Positions 9,545-21,249 of a stretch of DNA of 64,000 nucleotides are shown piece by piece. The DNA comes from Gigantopelta aegis. Its lineage: Eukaryota; Mollusca; Gastropoda; Neomphalida; Peltospiridae. The translations under genes and the position numbers were made by a program. Under the pieces are notes generated by a model. It ran no database searches, was not told the origin of the DNA, and saw only the letters and a program-made list of their open reading frames with translations. Within the stretch, counting starts at the first letter, position 1. The number at the start of each line of letters is the position of its first letter. The stretch lies in assembly GCF_016097555.1 (NCBI RefSeq), contig NC_054703.1, positions 15,783,890 through 15,847,889 of the forward strand, in the 5' to 3' direction.

Positions 9545-9923
9545 TTACCAGTCCACAAGGATGTTTATTAGTATGTTGGACGGCAGCGTAAGACAAAATT
9601 CACCAATGGCGGATCCAGAAAATCCATTTAGCGGGGGTCGGGGAATAAGGCGGAATGTCAAGGGAACTTTGAAAATTAATATATAATAAAAATTATAACT
9701 GTTGCAAAATTTAGCACCCCCACCCCCCTTCCTAGATCCGCCTCTGTTCACTTCAAATAATCTTTCAGTGATGCCAAAACATACTGAGATATCTTCCATA
9801 GCAACTTGACTCCTGGGTTCGTCAATGGACGTAGTCTCGACTTCAGCGTACGACAGCGGAGTGTCTAGATAATCGAAACTACAAGCAGTAGGAGATGTGT
9901 TGCTGTACATATACATATCATCG
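9545..9923 (-). CDS. candidate receptor cytoplasmic tail, last exon, with in-frame MITE
   Basis: The frame after AACAG|C reads DDMYMYSNTSPTACSFDYLD, then TPLSYAEVETTSIDEP and continues to ITERLFEVN. It contains PLSYAEV, which fits the ITIM consensus (L-x-Y-x-x-V), plus other tyrosines (MYMY, FDYLD). Entry with one base matches the two-base exit of the transmembrane exon at 24946 and of the candidate at 20922. A family A MITE (9604-9746) is inserted after FEVN and the frame stays open through it, ending at 9545. Without the insert the frame would end about nine codons after FEVN, next to an AATAAA (minus strand, 9569-9564). The acceptor has a poor pyrimidine tract. The protein family is unrecognised. 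It is convergent with the death-domain gene. Confidence 0.45.
9604..9746. mobile_element. MITE family A, copy 2, inside the candidate last exon
   Basis: 143 bp with ends CAATGGCGGATCC and GATCCGCCTCTG, and exact 5-bp duplications TTCAC (9599-9603 and 9747-9751). It is the shortest copy. Confidence 0.85.
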
Positions 9924-10149
9924 CTGTTCTAAGTCGGCGTAACTTTATTCACGTGCCTATGTCCAGTAAAGGTTCAGACACGTCAGTCGCGTCCTCGGTC
10001 TCTGGCAGGGTCAGTGGCTGGGCGCGGGATATAACGGTACTTTATGGAATAATCAGCTCACGCAAAAGACAGCTGGAAATTGGCGGGCGTAGATTCAACA
10101 AAAACATCTAGAGGCCGAATTTGTTTAGCTTTTTTGCTTAAACGCAGAC

Positions 10150-10880
10150 GTTTAAGCATAGTAAATGTATATAGTTACACGCGAGGAAGTCTAACACAGG
10201 TGTTTAAGCATAGTAAATGTATGTAGTTACACGCGTGGAAGTCTAAACGCAGGTGTTTAAGCATAGTAAATGTATGTAGTTACACGCGTGGAAGTCTAAC
10301 ACAGGTGTTTAAGCATAGTAAATGTATGTAGTTACACGCGTGGAAGTCTGGAAGTCTAACACAGGTGTTTAAGCATAGTAAATGTATGTAGTTACAGGTG
10401 TTTAAGCATAGTAAATATATGTAGTTGCACGCGTGGAAGTCTAAACGCAAACACAGGTGTTTAAGCATAGTAAATGTATGTAGTTACACGCGTGGAAGTC
10501 TAACACAGGCTTTGTAAATTCGGCAGGTTGCTAGTTACACGCGTTCTAGGCATAGTAAATGTAAGTTACACGCGTGAGTCCAGGTGTTACATAGTAAATG
10601 TATGTAACACGCGTGGAAGCCAGCTGAGGGTTAAACGCAGGTGTTTCATAGTAAATGGGTAGGGTCTAAACACAGGTTTTACTGTAGTTACACGCGAGGA
10701 AGTCTAAACCGTTTAAGCATAGTAAATGTATGTAGTTACACGGTGGAAGTTCAGGTTGTTTAAGCATAGTAAATGTATTCTACACGCACTCGTTAAGTAA
10801 ATGTATGTAGTTACACGCGTGTCTAACACAGGTGTTTGCATGTTTACACGCGTGGAAGTATAACACAGGCTTTGGGACTA
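10150..10880 (+). repeat. ~52-bp tandem array, degenerate
   Basis: The unit is approximately GTTTAAGCATAGTAAATGTA then TGTAGTTACACGCGTGGAAG and TCTAACACAG. The copies at 10190-10500 are regular; later ones are deleted and rearranged. ACGCGT is conserved in nearly every unit. Confidence 0.93.
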
Positions 10881-11087
10881 GGCAAATTGAGTTTTTGTTT
10901 AGGGTTTGTATTGTATTCGGGGGTTCTTTTTCGTTAAGTTATATAATAAGTTGTTATGTGTGAGTAGTATATTCACAAGAATTATATAAGCAATCAGATG
11001 TGTGCACAGGACAGTATGAAGCGAAAGGAGGAGGTGTAGACTGCAGTGAGCTAGGTTCCTAGGGGTTTTGGGTCATTCTTCCCTAGA

Positions 11088-11092
11088 AAGTT

Positions 11093-11123
<31 letters not shown>

Positions 11124-11128
11124 GGGGG
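11088..11128. repeat. poly-T / poly-G run
   Basis: A T run of ~12 bases passes directly into a G run of ~25 bases. Confidence 0.9.
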
Positions 11129-11189
11129 TTTAAAAGAGAAAATTTGCTGTTGGCTCTCAATCTCTGGTATGGCCAGGGACCTTATCCAG

Positions 11190-11565
11190 GGCAGATTCTT
11201 ACTGGAATAGGCATTGATTAAATGGAATGTATTTCGTATGGTACTATAGGGACTATATGTCGTATGGTGCAAAAGGGATTGGTTAATGTAGTATGTTACG
11301 TATGGCGCACGAGGCATTGATGAATAATATACTATGTAGTATGTTTTGTATATTATTAAAAGGCATTGATTAATGTGTGTTTTTCGTGTGGTGCAAAGTG
11401 TGTTAATTAATGTAGTGTTATTCGTGTGGTGCAATAGTCGTTAGTGTATCGTATTTCATATGGATTAATGTAATATGTTTTATATGGGACATTAATTAAT
11501 GTGGTATGTTGTGTATGGTATAAAATGCATTAATTAAATGTAGTACGTTCTGTAATGGGACAAGA
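11190..11565 (+). repeat. degenerate ~50-bp tandem array
   Basis: GGCATTGATTAATGTAGTAT followed by GT..CGTATGGTGCAA recurs about seven times with heavy divergence and length change. Confidence 0.7.
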
Positions 11566-11925
11566 AGGTGGCCATACCTTCAACAAGATCGACACACTCT
11601 TGAAAGTACGTTACGAAATCCTGTTTAAAAAAGGATTAAGGAAACAACTTGGTTTGATTCACTTTGATATGCTTCCTATGTTTTGTATTTAATACTATGC
11701 ATGTTTTGATAGTATTATTAATTATAGTATTTTGTATTTAATAGTACACGTGTTTTAATTTTATTACTTTATTTAAAATTACGCATATTTTTTTATAAAA
11801 TTGTATTTGATATACTAGTATTCACATATACATTTATTGATAAAACACTAGTAATCGTGTATCGTTGTTTGTTGGAATCGTTTATTAGATCCAGACTACT
11901 GTGATTAAAATATATTTGTTACAAA
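11566..11925. other. no gene seen
   Basis: AT-rich sequence with repeated TTTTGTATTTAATA phrases. There is nothing coding. Confidence 0.5.
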
Positions 11926-11926
11926 G

Positions 11927-12427
11927 TTACTTTGTTTTGTTTAACGACACCACTACTGTATACGGCTACTGGATGTCAAATATTTGCAGAGGCGGATCTA
12001 GGTGGGGGCCCGGCCCCCCTAAATTTTGCGATGGTTATAATTTTATTATATATTAATTTTCATTTTTTTTACGATACCCTCCAAACCTCCACCAAAGTTC
12101 CATTGGCATTCCGCCTCATGTCATTGCCTCCCCCCCCCCCCCCCCCAAAAAAAAATTGATTTTCTGGATCCGCCACTGATTTGGTACTATTTTTGGCATG
12201 AAGTCTTAGAGAAAAGCGGTTACATTTTTTCATTGTCAGCAAGAAACGTTTTATATGCACTTTCCAACAGACAGAGCAGCATATACCACGACCTTTGATA
12301 TACAAGTTGTGGGGCACAGGTTGTGACAGAAAAAGCCCAAACACAGAATGGTTCCACTAAGGGGGTTGGATCCTAAAACGCAAACACTTCAGGCGTGCAC
12401 TCTACCGACTGAGCTAGATCCGTCCCA
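11927..12427 (-). repeat. SINE V copy split by a MITE
   Basis: A reverse-oriented SINE (tail TTGTTTAACGACACCACTAC, head end CTACCGACTGAGCTAGATCC) is interrupted between GGATGTCAAATATTTG and GGTACTATTTTTGGC by MITE A at 11987-12178. The SINE is therefore older than this MITE. Confidence 0.8.
11987..12178. mobile_element. MITE family A, copy 3
   Basis: 192 bp in the opposite orientation, with ends CAGAGGCGGATCT and GGATCCGCCACTG. The exact 5-bp duplications are ATTTG (11982-11986 and 12179-12183). It carries a C run and an A run near the right end. Confidence 0.87.
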
Positions 12428-12471
12428 TATATTTGCTGGAATCGTAGCCAAAGGAGGAGCCACGCCTCCTC

Positions 12472-12472
<1 letters not shown>

Positions 12473-12563
<91 letters not shown>
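12473..12563. repeat. poly-C homopolymer, ~90 bp
   Basis: C only, apart from a single A at 12520. It directly follows GGAGCCACGCCTCCT. The length is likely to be assembly-sensitive. Confidence 0.95.
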
Positions 12564-12564
<1 letters not shown>

Positions 12565-13560
12565 CCATTCTGAGAGTGATCTATTATACCGGCACTAAAG
12601 ATGCAATGTATTAAAGGTGTTATCTCCAAGTTGCATAATCACAGCTATTGCAAATAAAAAATATATAAAACCTTCAACTATATGCCCATAAATGATTCTA
12701 ACAATATAATTTTATCTACTAGTAGAAAATACATTTTTATTGCAGAATCTTGATCGCAAACAGATGCTCACATAACTATGATATAGCACCTTTAAGTGGT
12801 TGCAAGATTGTGTAAATTTCTAATGTATTTATACTGAATTTATATTCACTAAATATGATGATCATAATTAATAATTTATGCTGCAATTCAAAATACTCAG
12901 TTAACTTGTAGTTTTAAATTAAAAGTTTGTTTAAGGGTAAATGAAACTTGAAATTTGTCGATCAAAATTTGTTATAGTCTGTTCCAATAAAGTACACAAT
13001 TCACCTGTTTACTGACATCTTTCTTTTAATTTCAAGAGTAAACACCACCTTGTACATCAATGAGAGCCAAAACAAGTAAATGCTAAATAGGTAGAGTATC
13101 TTTAAATAGATATTTACAAAACATTTACTCATCAGTTTAATATGAAAGACATATTCGACGAAATTCAGTTTTATTCTATTTCCGACACTACTTTTAGTTT
13201 GACGTGCTTGTGTACCCACAGGAGTTTCGAACACGTTTCCTGGTGCGTGGATAAAATGTATAAAGTAATAAATGCAAACAATACCTGCTACATACATTTT
13301 ATTTCGATGTGCAAAAATATATTGCCACATAAAATATACACATATATGAAATTCAATGTTATATATATTTAAAAAGTAAAAAATATAATTAAAAAAAACA
13401 AAAACACTGACCTGACCAAAAACGTTTGGCATATGCCACGACATTTGCACTAAGATGAAACCGTATTGTTATACAAGCTGCCGACAATAGTTTTATACTT
13501 ATTTTTGCGTTTATATCCAATTAAAGTTCAAGTACGCTACATGTATATCGGCTACCTGTC
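12564..13560. other. AT-rich stretch, no gene seen
   Basis: Long frames on the minus strand here are hydrophobic and low complexity, with no recognisable domain, no codon bias and no splice framework. Confidence 0.5.
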
Positions 13561-13564
13561 CATA

Positions 13565-13760
13565 ACAATGGGTTACTTGTTAGCTGTTAGTGTTTTATGA
13601 GACAGAAATCGGTGTGGTGGCCCTACACTTACATGTGTACGCACAGAGTCGTTAAAACTCGCTCTGGGCGGGAGCCGGTATGGGGCTGCGAACCCATAAC
13701 CTACCAGCCTTATGCCCGATGATTTAACCATGACACCACCGAGGCCGGATAACTGTTTTA
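13565..13760 (-). repeat. tRNA-headed SINE, GGCCTCGG family, partial
   Basis: Read on the minus strand it has the head GGCCTCGGTGGTGTCATGG, the B box GGGTTCGCAGCCCC and a short body ending at GTCGTTAAAAC-like sequence. Confidence 0.75.
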
Positions 13761-13889
13761 TATAAACAGACTGGTTACTGTTACATGTAGGTCGACAGAC
13801 TCGCGGCATTCGCCATTTTAACGTTCACAGGATAAAGCCGGCGATAATTATGTTAAGAAGCTAAGTGGTTATTGTTTTTTATCCTGTAA

Positions 13890-14285
13890 TTAAAAGTAAA
13901 GTTTGTTTTATTTAACGACGCCACTAGAGCACATTGATTTTTTATCTTATCATTGGCTATTGGACGTCAAACGTATGGTCATTCTGACACTGTTTTTTAG
14001 AGGAAACCCATTGTCGCCACATGGGCTACTCTTTTACGACAGGCAGCAAGGTATCTTTTATTTGCGCTTCCCACAGGCAGGATAGCACAAACCATGGCTT
14101 TTGTTGAACCAGTTATGGATCACTGGTCGGTGGTTTACACCTACCCATTGAGCCTTACGGAGAACTCACTCAGGGTTTTGAGTCGGTATCTGGATTAAAA
14201 TCCCATGCCTCGACTGGGATCCGAACCCAGTATCTACCATCCTGTAGACCGATGGCCTAACCACCACGCCGCCACCGAGGCCGGT
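13890..14285 (-). repeat. tRNA-headed SINE, GGCCTCGG family, full
   Basis: Reverse orientation: the tail TTTATTTAACGACGCCACTA at 13908 runs to the head GGCCTCGGTGGCGGCGTGG at ~14283, with the B box GGGTTCGGATCCCAG. Its 3' half is shared with SINE V, so the two families are head swaps on a common body. Confidence 0.88.
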
Positions 14286-14329
14286 CTTATCCTGTAATTC
14301 TACACAATAAGAGAAGAAAAGAAAAAATT

Positions 14330-15042
14330 AACTCTGTTAAAGTTTGTTTTGTATAACGACACCACTAGAGCACATTGATTAAGTAATCATCGACTATTGG
14401 ATGTCAAATGAACTGTTGTTTCACAACTTTACCGTTTACAATGCCGTATGGTCCATGCGTATTGATTTTCCTGGTGGCTATAACTTTCTCGCATAGAATA
14501 TCTATACATCAAAATAAAATAGTTCTTATTAAAATAATATATTTCTACAATACTAAATGCCTTAATATTAAAGTTATTTATTATTATCATATTTTAACAT
14601 CCCATCGTTCGATTACGTTATGGGGTCACAGGTCACCATTCATTTGCTTATCCTAACTAGTGTAAAAGTAGTTACGTCTCAAAAAATTACATTTTTGGTA
14701 TGTGACCGAAAATATAGATATTTAACTTCTGAAATCGTGCCTTATCAAGATTTTACAGGATAAAATTAATTTTAAGCTACTATAACGTTTGTTTTGTTTA
14801 ACGACACCACTAGAGCACATTGATTTATTAATCACAGGCTATTTGGTAATTTTGACAGTCATGGATAGGAATCCCGTTATATTTTTCCATTAGTAGCAAC
14901 GGATCTTTTATATGCACCATCCCACAGACAGGATAACACATACCACGGCCTTTGATATACCAAATGGGCCAACCGAAGGGGATCGATCCCAGACCGGCCG
15001 TGCATCAAGCGAGCGTTTTACCACCGGGCGACGTCCCGCACA
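14330..15042 (-). repeat. SINE fragment and SINE V copy
   Basis: 14335-14410 holds only the tail part (GACACCACTAGAGCACATTG). 14786-15040 is a fuller reverse copy ending at its tRNA head (TACCACCGGGCGACGTCCCG). The sequence between is AT-rich without features. Confidence 0.8.
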
Positions 15043-15379
15043 AAAGCTACTACAAAAACCTGTAATACCAAACGCATTGGATTTTCCAAAAGTGATAATT
15101 TAAGCAAAACGTTTAAATTAACTGTAAAAGAAAGAAAACAAATCATACCCAAACATATATATTTTACACTGCCTAATGAGTATGTAAGTTCAGAAGACTT
15201 AATTTACATTTATATCATTTAAATTTCAAACATAAAAATATCACAAAATACAATAGCACAGTGTAAGGCGAACACAACCATTCTTTAGGAGGGTTCACAA
15301 ATTAAGACTTAAAATGATTTTTTGTTTACCTTTTGGTTAAGTATTATCTGAATGACAAAATGCTTATTCGCTACAAGAC

Positions 15380-15537
15380 CAGTGGTGGATCCAGAAAATC
15401 CATTTGGGAGGGGGGAGGGGGGGGCAGTGACATGAGAGTAAAAAAATTAAAATTAATATATAATAAAATTATAACTATCGCAAAATTTAATTTGAAGGGG
15501 CGGGCCTCTACCCCCACCACCCTTAGATCCGCCTCTG
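15380..15537. mobile_element. MITE family A, copy 4
   Basis: 158 bp with ends CAGTGGTGGATCC and GATCCGCCTCTG and 5-bp duplications AAGAC (15375-15379 and 15538-15542). Confidence 0.87.
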
Positions 15538-15783
15538 AAGACCATAGCTATGCACAATTCAGAGTTGAATTGGCATTTGGAAAAATAGTGGTCGATTCCA
15601 CCGCTGAAGAGGATTGCCACTTCCAGACTAGTTTACTAAATCAAAATTAGCATGTCGGACAAAACTAAAACTCGAAACACGATTCTGCTTCGTTTTCAGC
15701 TGTATGTAAAATTTGATTTGGTAACTAGTTTAGTAGTGGTGGGATGTAACTCGCTGCTAAAACACTTTCTTGACAGGCAATGT

Positions 15784-16005
15784 TAGGGTTTCTGCCAGAG
15801 AGTAAAACGCGTATGGCGCCATACCCAAATATTTTGGCAGATTTTACTTTTTTAAAGTTTTTAATTACTCTTATCATTACTGTATGATTATCTTGACCAT
15901 AAGCCTAAACTTAATCCATTTTCTTTCTGGGGTAGGCCTGTTAACTGTGGTTACATTCAATTCCATAGAGCCATACCCAAAAATGTCTTTCTGGCAGAAA
16001 CACTG
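15784..16005. mobile_element. MITE family C (CAGTGTTTCTGCCAG ends), copy 1
   Basis: 222 bp. The left end TAGGGTTTCTGCCAGAG and right end TCTGGCAGAAACACTG form inverted repeats, with 5-bp duplications AATGT (15779-15783 and 16006-16010). The internal phrase GCGCCATACCCAAATATTTT is shared with 29356-29603. Confidence 0.85.
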
Positions 16006-16154
16006 AATGTATGTATTAAACATGTGTATCAAAAGCCAATGTCATGTTTGGTGTCACAATATTTTATTTTTTTTAAAACATTAAAAAACCCATCATAGTC
16101 ACAATGTTAAGGTTAGTACCATCACCATCAAACAATATCTAGGTGAGTTATATT

Positions 16155-16955
16155 AAAATCTCAATGCCACAGTTGGTGTTACATTAAACAATGCCACAGT
16201 TGGTGTTACATTACAAAAATCAGTCACAGTGAGTGTTACATTAAACAATGCCACAGTTGGTGTTACTTTAAAAATCAATGTCACAGTTAGTGTTACATTA
16301 AACAATGCCACAGTTGGTGTTACATTAAAAAAATCAATGTCACAGTGAGTGTTACATTAAACAATGCCACAGTTGGTGTTACATTAAACAATGCCACAGT
16401 TGGTGTTACATTAAAAAAATCAGTCACAGTGAGTGTTACATTAAACAATGCCAGTTGGTGTTACATTAAAAATCAATGTCACAGTTGGTGTTACATTAAA
16501 AATCAATGTCACAGTTAGTGTTACATTAAAAAATCAATGTCATAGTGAGTGTTACATTAAACAATGCCACAGTTGGTGTTACATTAAACAATGCCACAGT
16601 TGGTGTTACATTAAAAAAATCAGTCACAGTGAGTGTTACATTAAACAATGCCAGTTGGTGTTACATTAAAAATCAATGCCACAGTTGGTGTTACATTAAA
16701 AATCAATGTCACAGTTAGTGTTACATTAAAAAATCAATGTCATAGTGAGTGTTACATTAAAAACCCAATGCCACAGTCAGGGTTACATAAAACAATACAT
16801 AGTGTTACATTAAAAAAATCAGTGTCAATTATTGTTACATTAAAAAATCAATGTCACAGTTTGTGTCACATTAAAAATCAATGTCACAGTTGGTGTTACA
16901 TTAAAAAAAAATCAAATTCAGTGTTACATTATAAATCAATGTTATATCAAATTTA
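16155..16955 (+). repeat. ~28-33-bp tandem array
   Basis: About 25 copies of CACAGTTGGTGTTACATTAA followed by A(n)TCAATGT. A higher-order block of roughly 200 bp (16378-16560 against 16568-16755) is itself duplicated almost exactly. Confidence 0.95.
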
Positions 16956-16959
16956 AAAG

Positions 16960-17962
16960 CAAACATCACAATCGGTGTCACACCATGTGTCACAGTACAG
17001 TGCTGTCACACCTGTTCAAAAACACTGGTTTATATAATAAATAGCACAACAGTGTATATAGTAAGTCATACATTAAAAAAGATAGTTATGAAAGAAGGCA
17101 GGGTTTGAAACTAAACCGTGACCTGACAGTCATAATTTAGCTACAGTATAAAATGGTACAGAATATATAACAAAATGTGTACAGTAAAGTATGTATTAAA
17201 TTTGTTCTTTCATGAAAATGTTAAAGGCATTGAGCAGAATGATAAAACAATTAACATGAAGTAAAACATAGAATACAACCAAACAATGTTAGTCTTCCAT
17301 AAATCCAATGCTAAATGCTAATAATGTGGTTCATGAGGCTTTTAGAAGTGATTTTTGTCTGAAGCAAATTAAATGAAAATGCCCAAATCTGGATAACAAC
17401 ATTTATTCATATTAGCATTACTGCTAAATAGCTACATGTATATAGGGTTGCAAACTAATATTGTGGGTAGAATAACAGAAATACATGGTGAAAAGGTTTC
17501 AGGCAGGCTCATGTTGCCAAAAGATCTATCTTTTTTGCCAAAATTTGAGAATTTTCTCCAGTCCTGGAGGGGGTTAGTCCCCCCCTGCCCCCCCCCCCCC
17601 CCACCCCCGATCCTGTCTCATAGGCTTATGTGAAACCTGTCTAAACAGAACCCTGAACATACCGAAAACCTGCAGAACCAGCCTATTCATGGTCCCAAAT
17701 GTTTTTAATTCTAAAACACAAGCAAATAAAACACCAGATCATGTCTAAATTATATATTTATTATTTCTCCAGCATCATCCGGTTTAAAAAGTTATCACTG
17801 GTAACTAAAAAATATTTTATACATTTTAAATATATTATCCAAAAAAATCTTATAAAGGGGAATAATTCCGGTTTAATGTTTAGTGCTGTCTATAGTACAT
17901 TTGTAAATCCACCATGTCGGTGGGCCCCATCAGGCTATTTCTCAGCCAGTACTGCACAACTG
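16960..17962. other. no gene seen
   Basis: AT-rich sequence with a C-rich run at 17580-17607 and fragments of unidentified repeats. No exon is supported. Confidence 0.5.
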
Positions 17963-17965
17963 ATA

Positions 17966-18450
17966 TAACAAAGAAAGAACTGTTTTATTTAACGACGAAC
18001 TCAACACATTGTATTTACGGTTATATGGCGTCAGATATTGAGAGAGGAAACCTGATGTCACCACTTCATGGGCTATTCTTTTCGATTAACAGCAAGGGTT
18101 CTTTTATATGCACCATTCCACAGACAGGCCTTTGATATACCAGTTGTGGTGCACTGGCTGGAACGAGAAATAGCCCAATGGGCTCACCGATGGGGATCAA
18201 TCCCACACCAACCGTGCATCGAGCAAGTGCTGTACCACTTGGTTACATCTCGCCCCAACTGATATAACAAAAACCATGGTACGTACTATCCAGTAAGTGT
18301 GATATAAAAGGTTTCTTGCTGCTAGTTGAAAAGAGAAACTCAAGAAATAATGGTAATGAGTTATCTCTGTGGTTCTTGATAATATGTCTGATGTTGGATA
18401 ACCGTAAATTAAAATCTGTTTTGTCATTAAATAAAACATTTTTTTCTTTT
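17966..18450 (-). repeat. two SINE V copies, back to back
   Basis: 17966-18256 is in reverse orientation (tail TTTATTTAACGACGAACTCA, head end GGTTACATCTCGCCCC). 18257-18445 is a forward headless copy (CATGGTACGTACTATCC to GTCATTAAATAAAACA). Confidence 0.85.
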
Positions 18451-18534
18451 TTATAAATATAATTCAATAATGCAGCATATCCTTCAACATTAAAACAAAT
18501 CTGTTCAAAAAAAAAAAAAATTTACATCAAGAAA

Positions 18535-19345
18535 AATATCTTCCATGATATACAGACTACCTTAGTAACTAAAATCCTACGTACCGGGTAATATATATAA
18601 AATATAGTTGAATATAAAAACAAATAATCCATTTGGATACAAAATAACAGTTTCCACATCAAGGGAAATAACTCCAGTTCCTTAGATATACCAAAGAGCC
18701 CATAAAACCGTAAGCAACTACAAAAAAATATACTTGAATATCAAAACAAATACATTATGGCTCAAAATAACAGTTTCCATATCAAGGGAAATAACTCCTA
18801 ATCCATAGATAAACAAACCGAGCCACTAAAATCCTATGCAACTATAATAAAATATACTTGATTATCAAACAACGTAAATTTATGGATTAGAAAACAAATT
18901 GTGTTTAACGACACCACTAGAGCACATTGATTAATTAATCATCGGCTATTGGATGTCAAACATTTGGTAATTCTGACTCATAGTTATCAGAAGAAACCCG
19001 CTACATTAGTAGTAAGGGATCTTTTATATGCACTTTCCCACAGACAAGAAAGCACATGTATACATCACGGCCTTTGACCAGTTGTAGAACATTGGTTGGA
19101 ACGAGAAAAAAAACAATCAGTTGAATGGATCCACCGAGGTGGTTCGATCCTGCGACGCAAACACCTCAGGCGAGCACTCAACCCACTGAGCTAAATCCCA
19201 TCCCTAATAGGAAAACAAATCCATTAGGATTCAAAATAACACTTTTTATATCAAGGGAAATAACTCTTATTCCATAGATATATACCGACAAGCTACTAAA
19301 ATCCTAATCAACTAGAATAAACTAAACTTGATTATCAAAGCAAGG
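18535..19345 (+). repeat. ~120-bp tandem repeat interrupted by a SINE
   Basis: Units share ATCAAGGGAAATAACTCC, CATAGATATACCGA, ACTAAAATCCTA and AATATACTTGATTATCAAA. About four copies are present. A reverse SINE V (18893-19204) splits the third and fourth units. Confidence 0.85.
18893..19204 (-). repeat. SINE V variant, nested in a tandem array
   Basis: It runs from TGTTTAACGACACCACTAGA to the head variant GGTTCGATCCTGCGACGC and CCACTGAGCTAAATCCC. This head differs from the TAGCCCAGTGG type and also occurs at 61320-61700. Confidence 0.85.
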
Positions 19346-20921
19346 TAAATGTTATGACCTAAATCTAGCGAGCACCGGTTATTACATATGGGTGTTTAAC
19401 TATGTACAAGGTTTTGTCAGGTATCTGCATAGACCTCATGGAAATATCTCTTCATCTGCCTGGGCTGTAGGTTAACTTTGATAGTTAGTGCAGTGGGTTG
19501 CCATTAGTGATTTTCCATTCAGCGAATATCATTAAAAAAAATTGCTTGGCCAGGCTCTACAGATATGATCATCGATTATAAAAATGTCGCGGAAATGTTA
19601 GCTGTGATTGTTCCTACAGTTTAAACAGCGGTGGGAATTGGTGAACTGTAGAAAAAGAGGAAATCTAGAGGGGTCCAGACTACCATTTTTACCGTAGAAA
19701 TCCCACGCTGCATCACGACGCCAGCTAACTCTTACTCGCCCCCTTTGCAAATGAAACCAAGTAAGAAATGCAGCCGCATTTAGATTCATAATGATGCCAC
19801 GACGTAATTTGATGTGTAACATCATCATGTAGGACAGTTTTACGATATCGTAGCGCTAAAATAGCTTCAAAAATCTGGGCCCAGAAGTTTACATGACCGA
19901 TTCCACCGCACCCCCATGGAATGGATGATTAATATGTGAGGAAAGAAATTGTTCCATAAAAGGAAAACCGTGGAACGGAGAATTCCCACCCGTTTAAATG
20001 ATGGAACAGAGAGGGAGGTCAGGGAGCCACATGCACCCCCACCCCCCCCCCACCCCCCCATACTGATGGAAAGAAATAAAGGATCACACAGATAGCAACA
20101 AGAAATAATGACTGCATTAAAAATCAATTCATATTATCAGAAGTTGACTGGGAACATATAGGCAGCACATTCAACACTACAGACATTCAGTCCCACATTA
20201 CAACTTGGTATAAAATACAGACATTACTACGCTAGTTGTGATTGAATTTGGTCTACAATTTATTGTGTTCTCTTATTTTTTTCCATCAGCATATAAAGAC
20301 CGACCAGTCAGAATATTAGATATATATTAATTATTTAAAACAAAAGGTTAAAAACTACTTAGCTGGGTCTGGTCAAAACATTCCATGTTACATTTTTTAA
20401 TCACAGGTGTTGACATCCTACCTTTAGCTCTTTTACTATTAAATACTCAAATGGAAGAATATGGAAAAGGGAAGCATTTTCAAGACAAAAATCGTCAGAA
20501 CTTTACACAGTTTTGAAACTTAGTGTTTGGAAAACCAACTGAAGAATTTTCATTTTGAGGAGGGGGTGACTGACATATCCCCTCAACCATCTTCTTCACA
20601 CCCACAACCTCCACTGTAGGGCTTGAAATTAAGCATTTGTCACCTATGACATTTTTTAAAAGTTTTCGCCATAGGCAAAATATTCACCTATATCAATGTT
20701 TAGCCTGCCTACTGCAATTTAAAACCAGTAACTTGTGCAACAAATATAAAAACTGAATATGATCCCTTCAATCGACAGCAGTAATTTTTATCCAGCTGCA
20801 AAAAACTGCCATCAGTAAAGTGCCTGACCTACGACAATTGCCGTCGTTAAGTTTGAGCCCTGCGCTGAATTTTCCACTGAGTCAGACGGTGTGTTAAGAT
20901 GTGTTTCGTGGTTCAGATCAC
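19346..20921. other. no gene seen
   Basis: Mostly unique AT-rich sequence. 19860-20060 contains a C-rich run (20034-20059). I found no convincing exon. Confidence 0.45.
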
Positions 20922-20984
20922 CGAATAGTGCAGGTGTAATCATCAAGCGCCATGTCCTGGGCGTTCCGTAACAACATGACGGCT
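20922..20984 (-). CDS. candidate 63-nt cytoplasmic exon
   Basis: On the minus strand a good acceptor (CTTATTTTTGATTTCAG) is followed by a frame AVMLLRNAQDMALDDYTCTI, ending at a weak donor CG|GTGATC. It enters with one base and leaves with two. It can therefore be spliced between the transmembrane exon at 24946 and the tail exon at 9923 without changing frame. Another frame through the same acceptor is open for longer, to 20812 (PSCCYGTPRTWRLMITPALF...), but has the wrong phase for the chain and would be a terminal exon. No domain is recognised. The call rests on acceptor quality and phase only. Confidence 0.3.
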
Positions 20985-21055
20985 CTGAAATCAAAAATAA
21001 GATGTAGCCACAGTGAAAATATACCTGTATACAGGCTTATAAAAATGTTTGGTTC

Positions 21056-21237
21056 CAGGGCTCAAGCACTGGAACAAATCGTGGTTTAGCCAATTTTCAG
21101 ATATGTACATGTATGTTGAGTATTTCCTTGAAAAATTATTAAAATGTGGTTAATTTAAGGAATATTTTATTAGCCAAAAACTAAATTTTGTAGCCATTAG
21201 TAACTGACTAATTTGGCCATGTACAGTGTGAGACCTG
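21056..21237. mobile_element. MITE family G (CAGGGCTCACACTGG ends), copy 1
   Basis: 182 bp with ends CAGGGCTCAAGCACTGG and CAGTGTGAGACCTG, flanked by near-identical GGTTC and GGTTT. The core TTTAAGGAATATTTTATTAG is shared with 29644-29833 and, reversed, with 22232-22372. Confidence 0.7.
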
Positions 21238-21249
21238 GGTTTGTTTAAC

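Noticed and set aside
11051..11434. 127-codon minus-strand frame
   Set aside because: Spans a degenerate tandem array and a poly-G/T run; low complexity.
13001..13450. 149-codon hydrophobic minus-strand frame
   Set aside because: AT-rich composition, no domain, no splice sites; consistent with chance.
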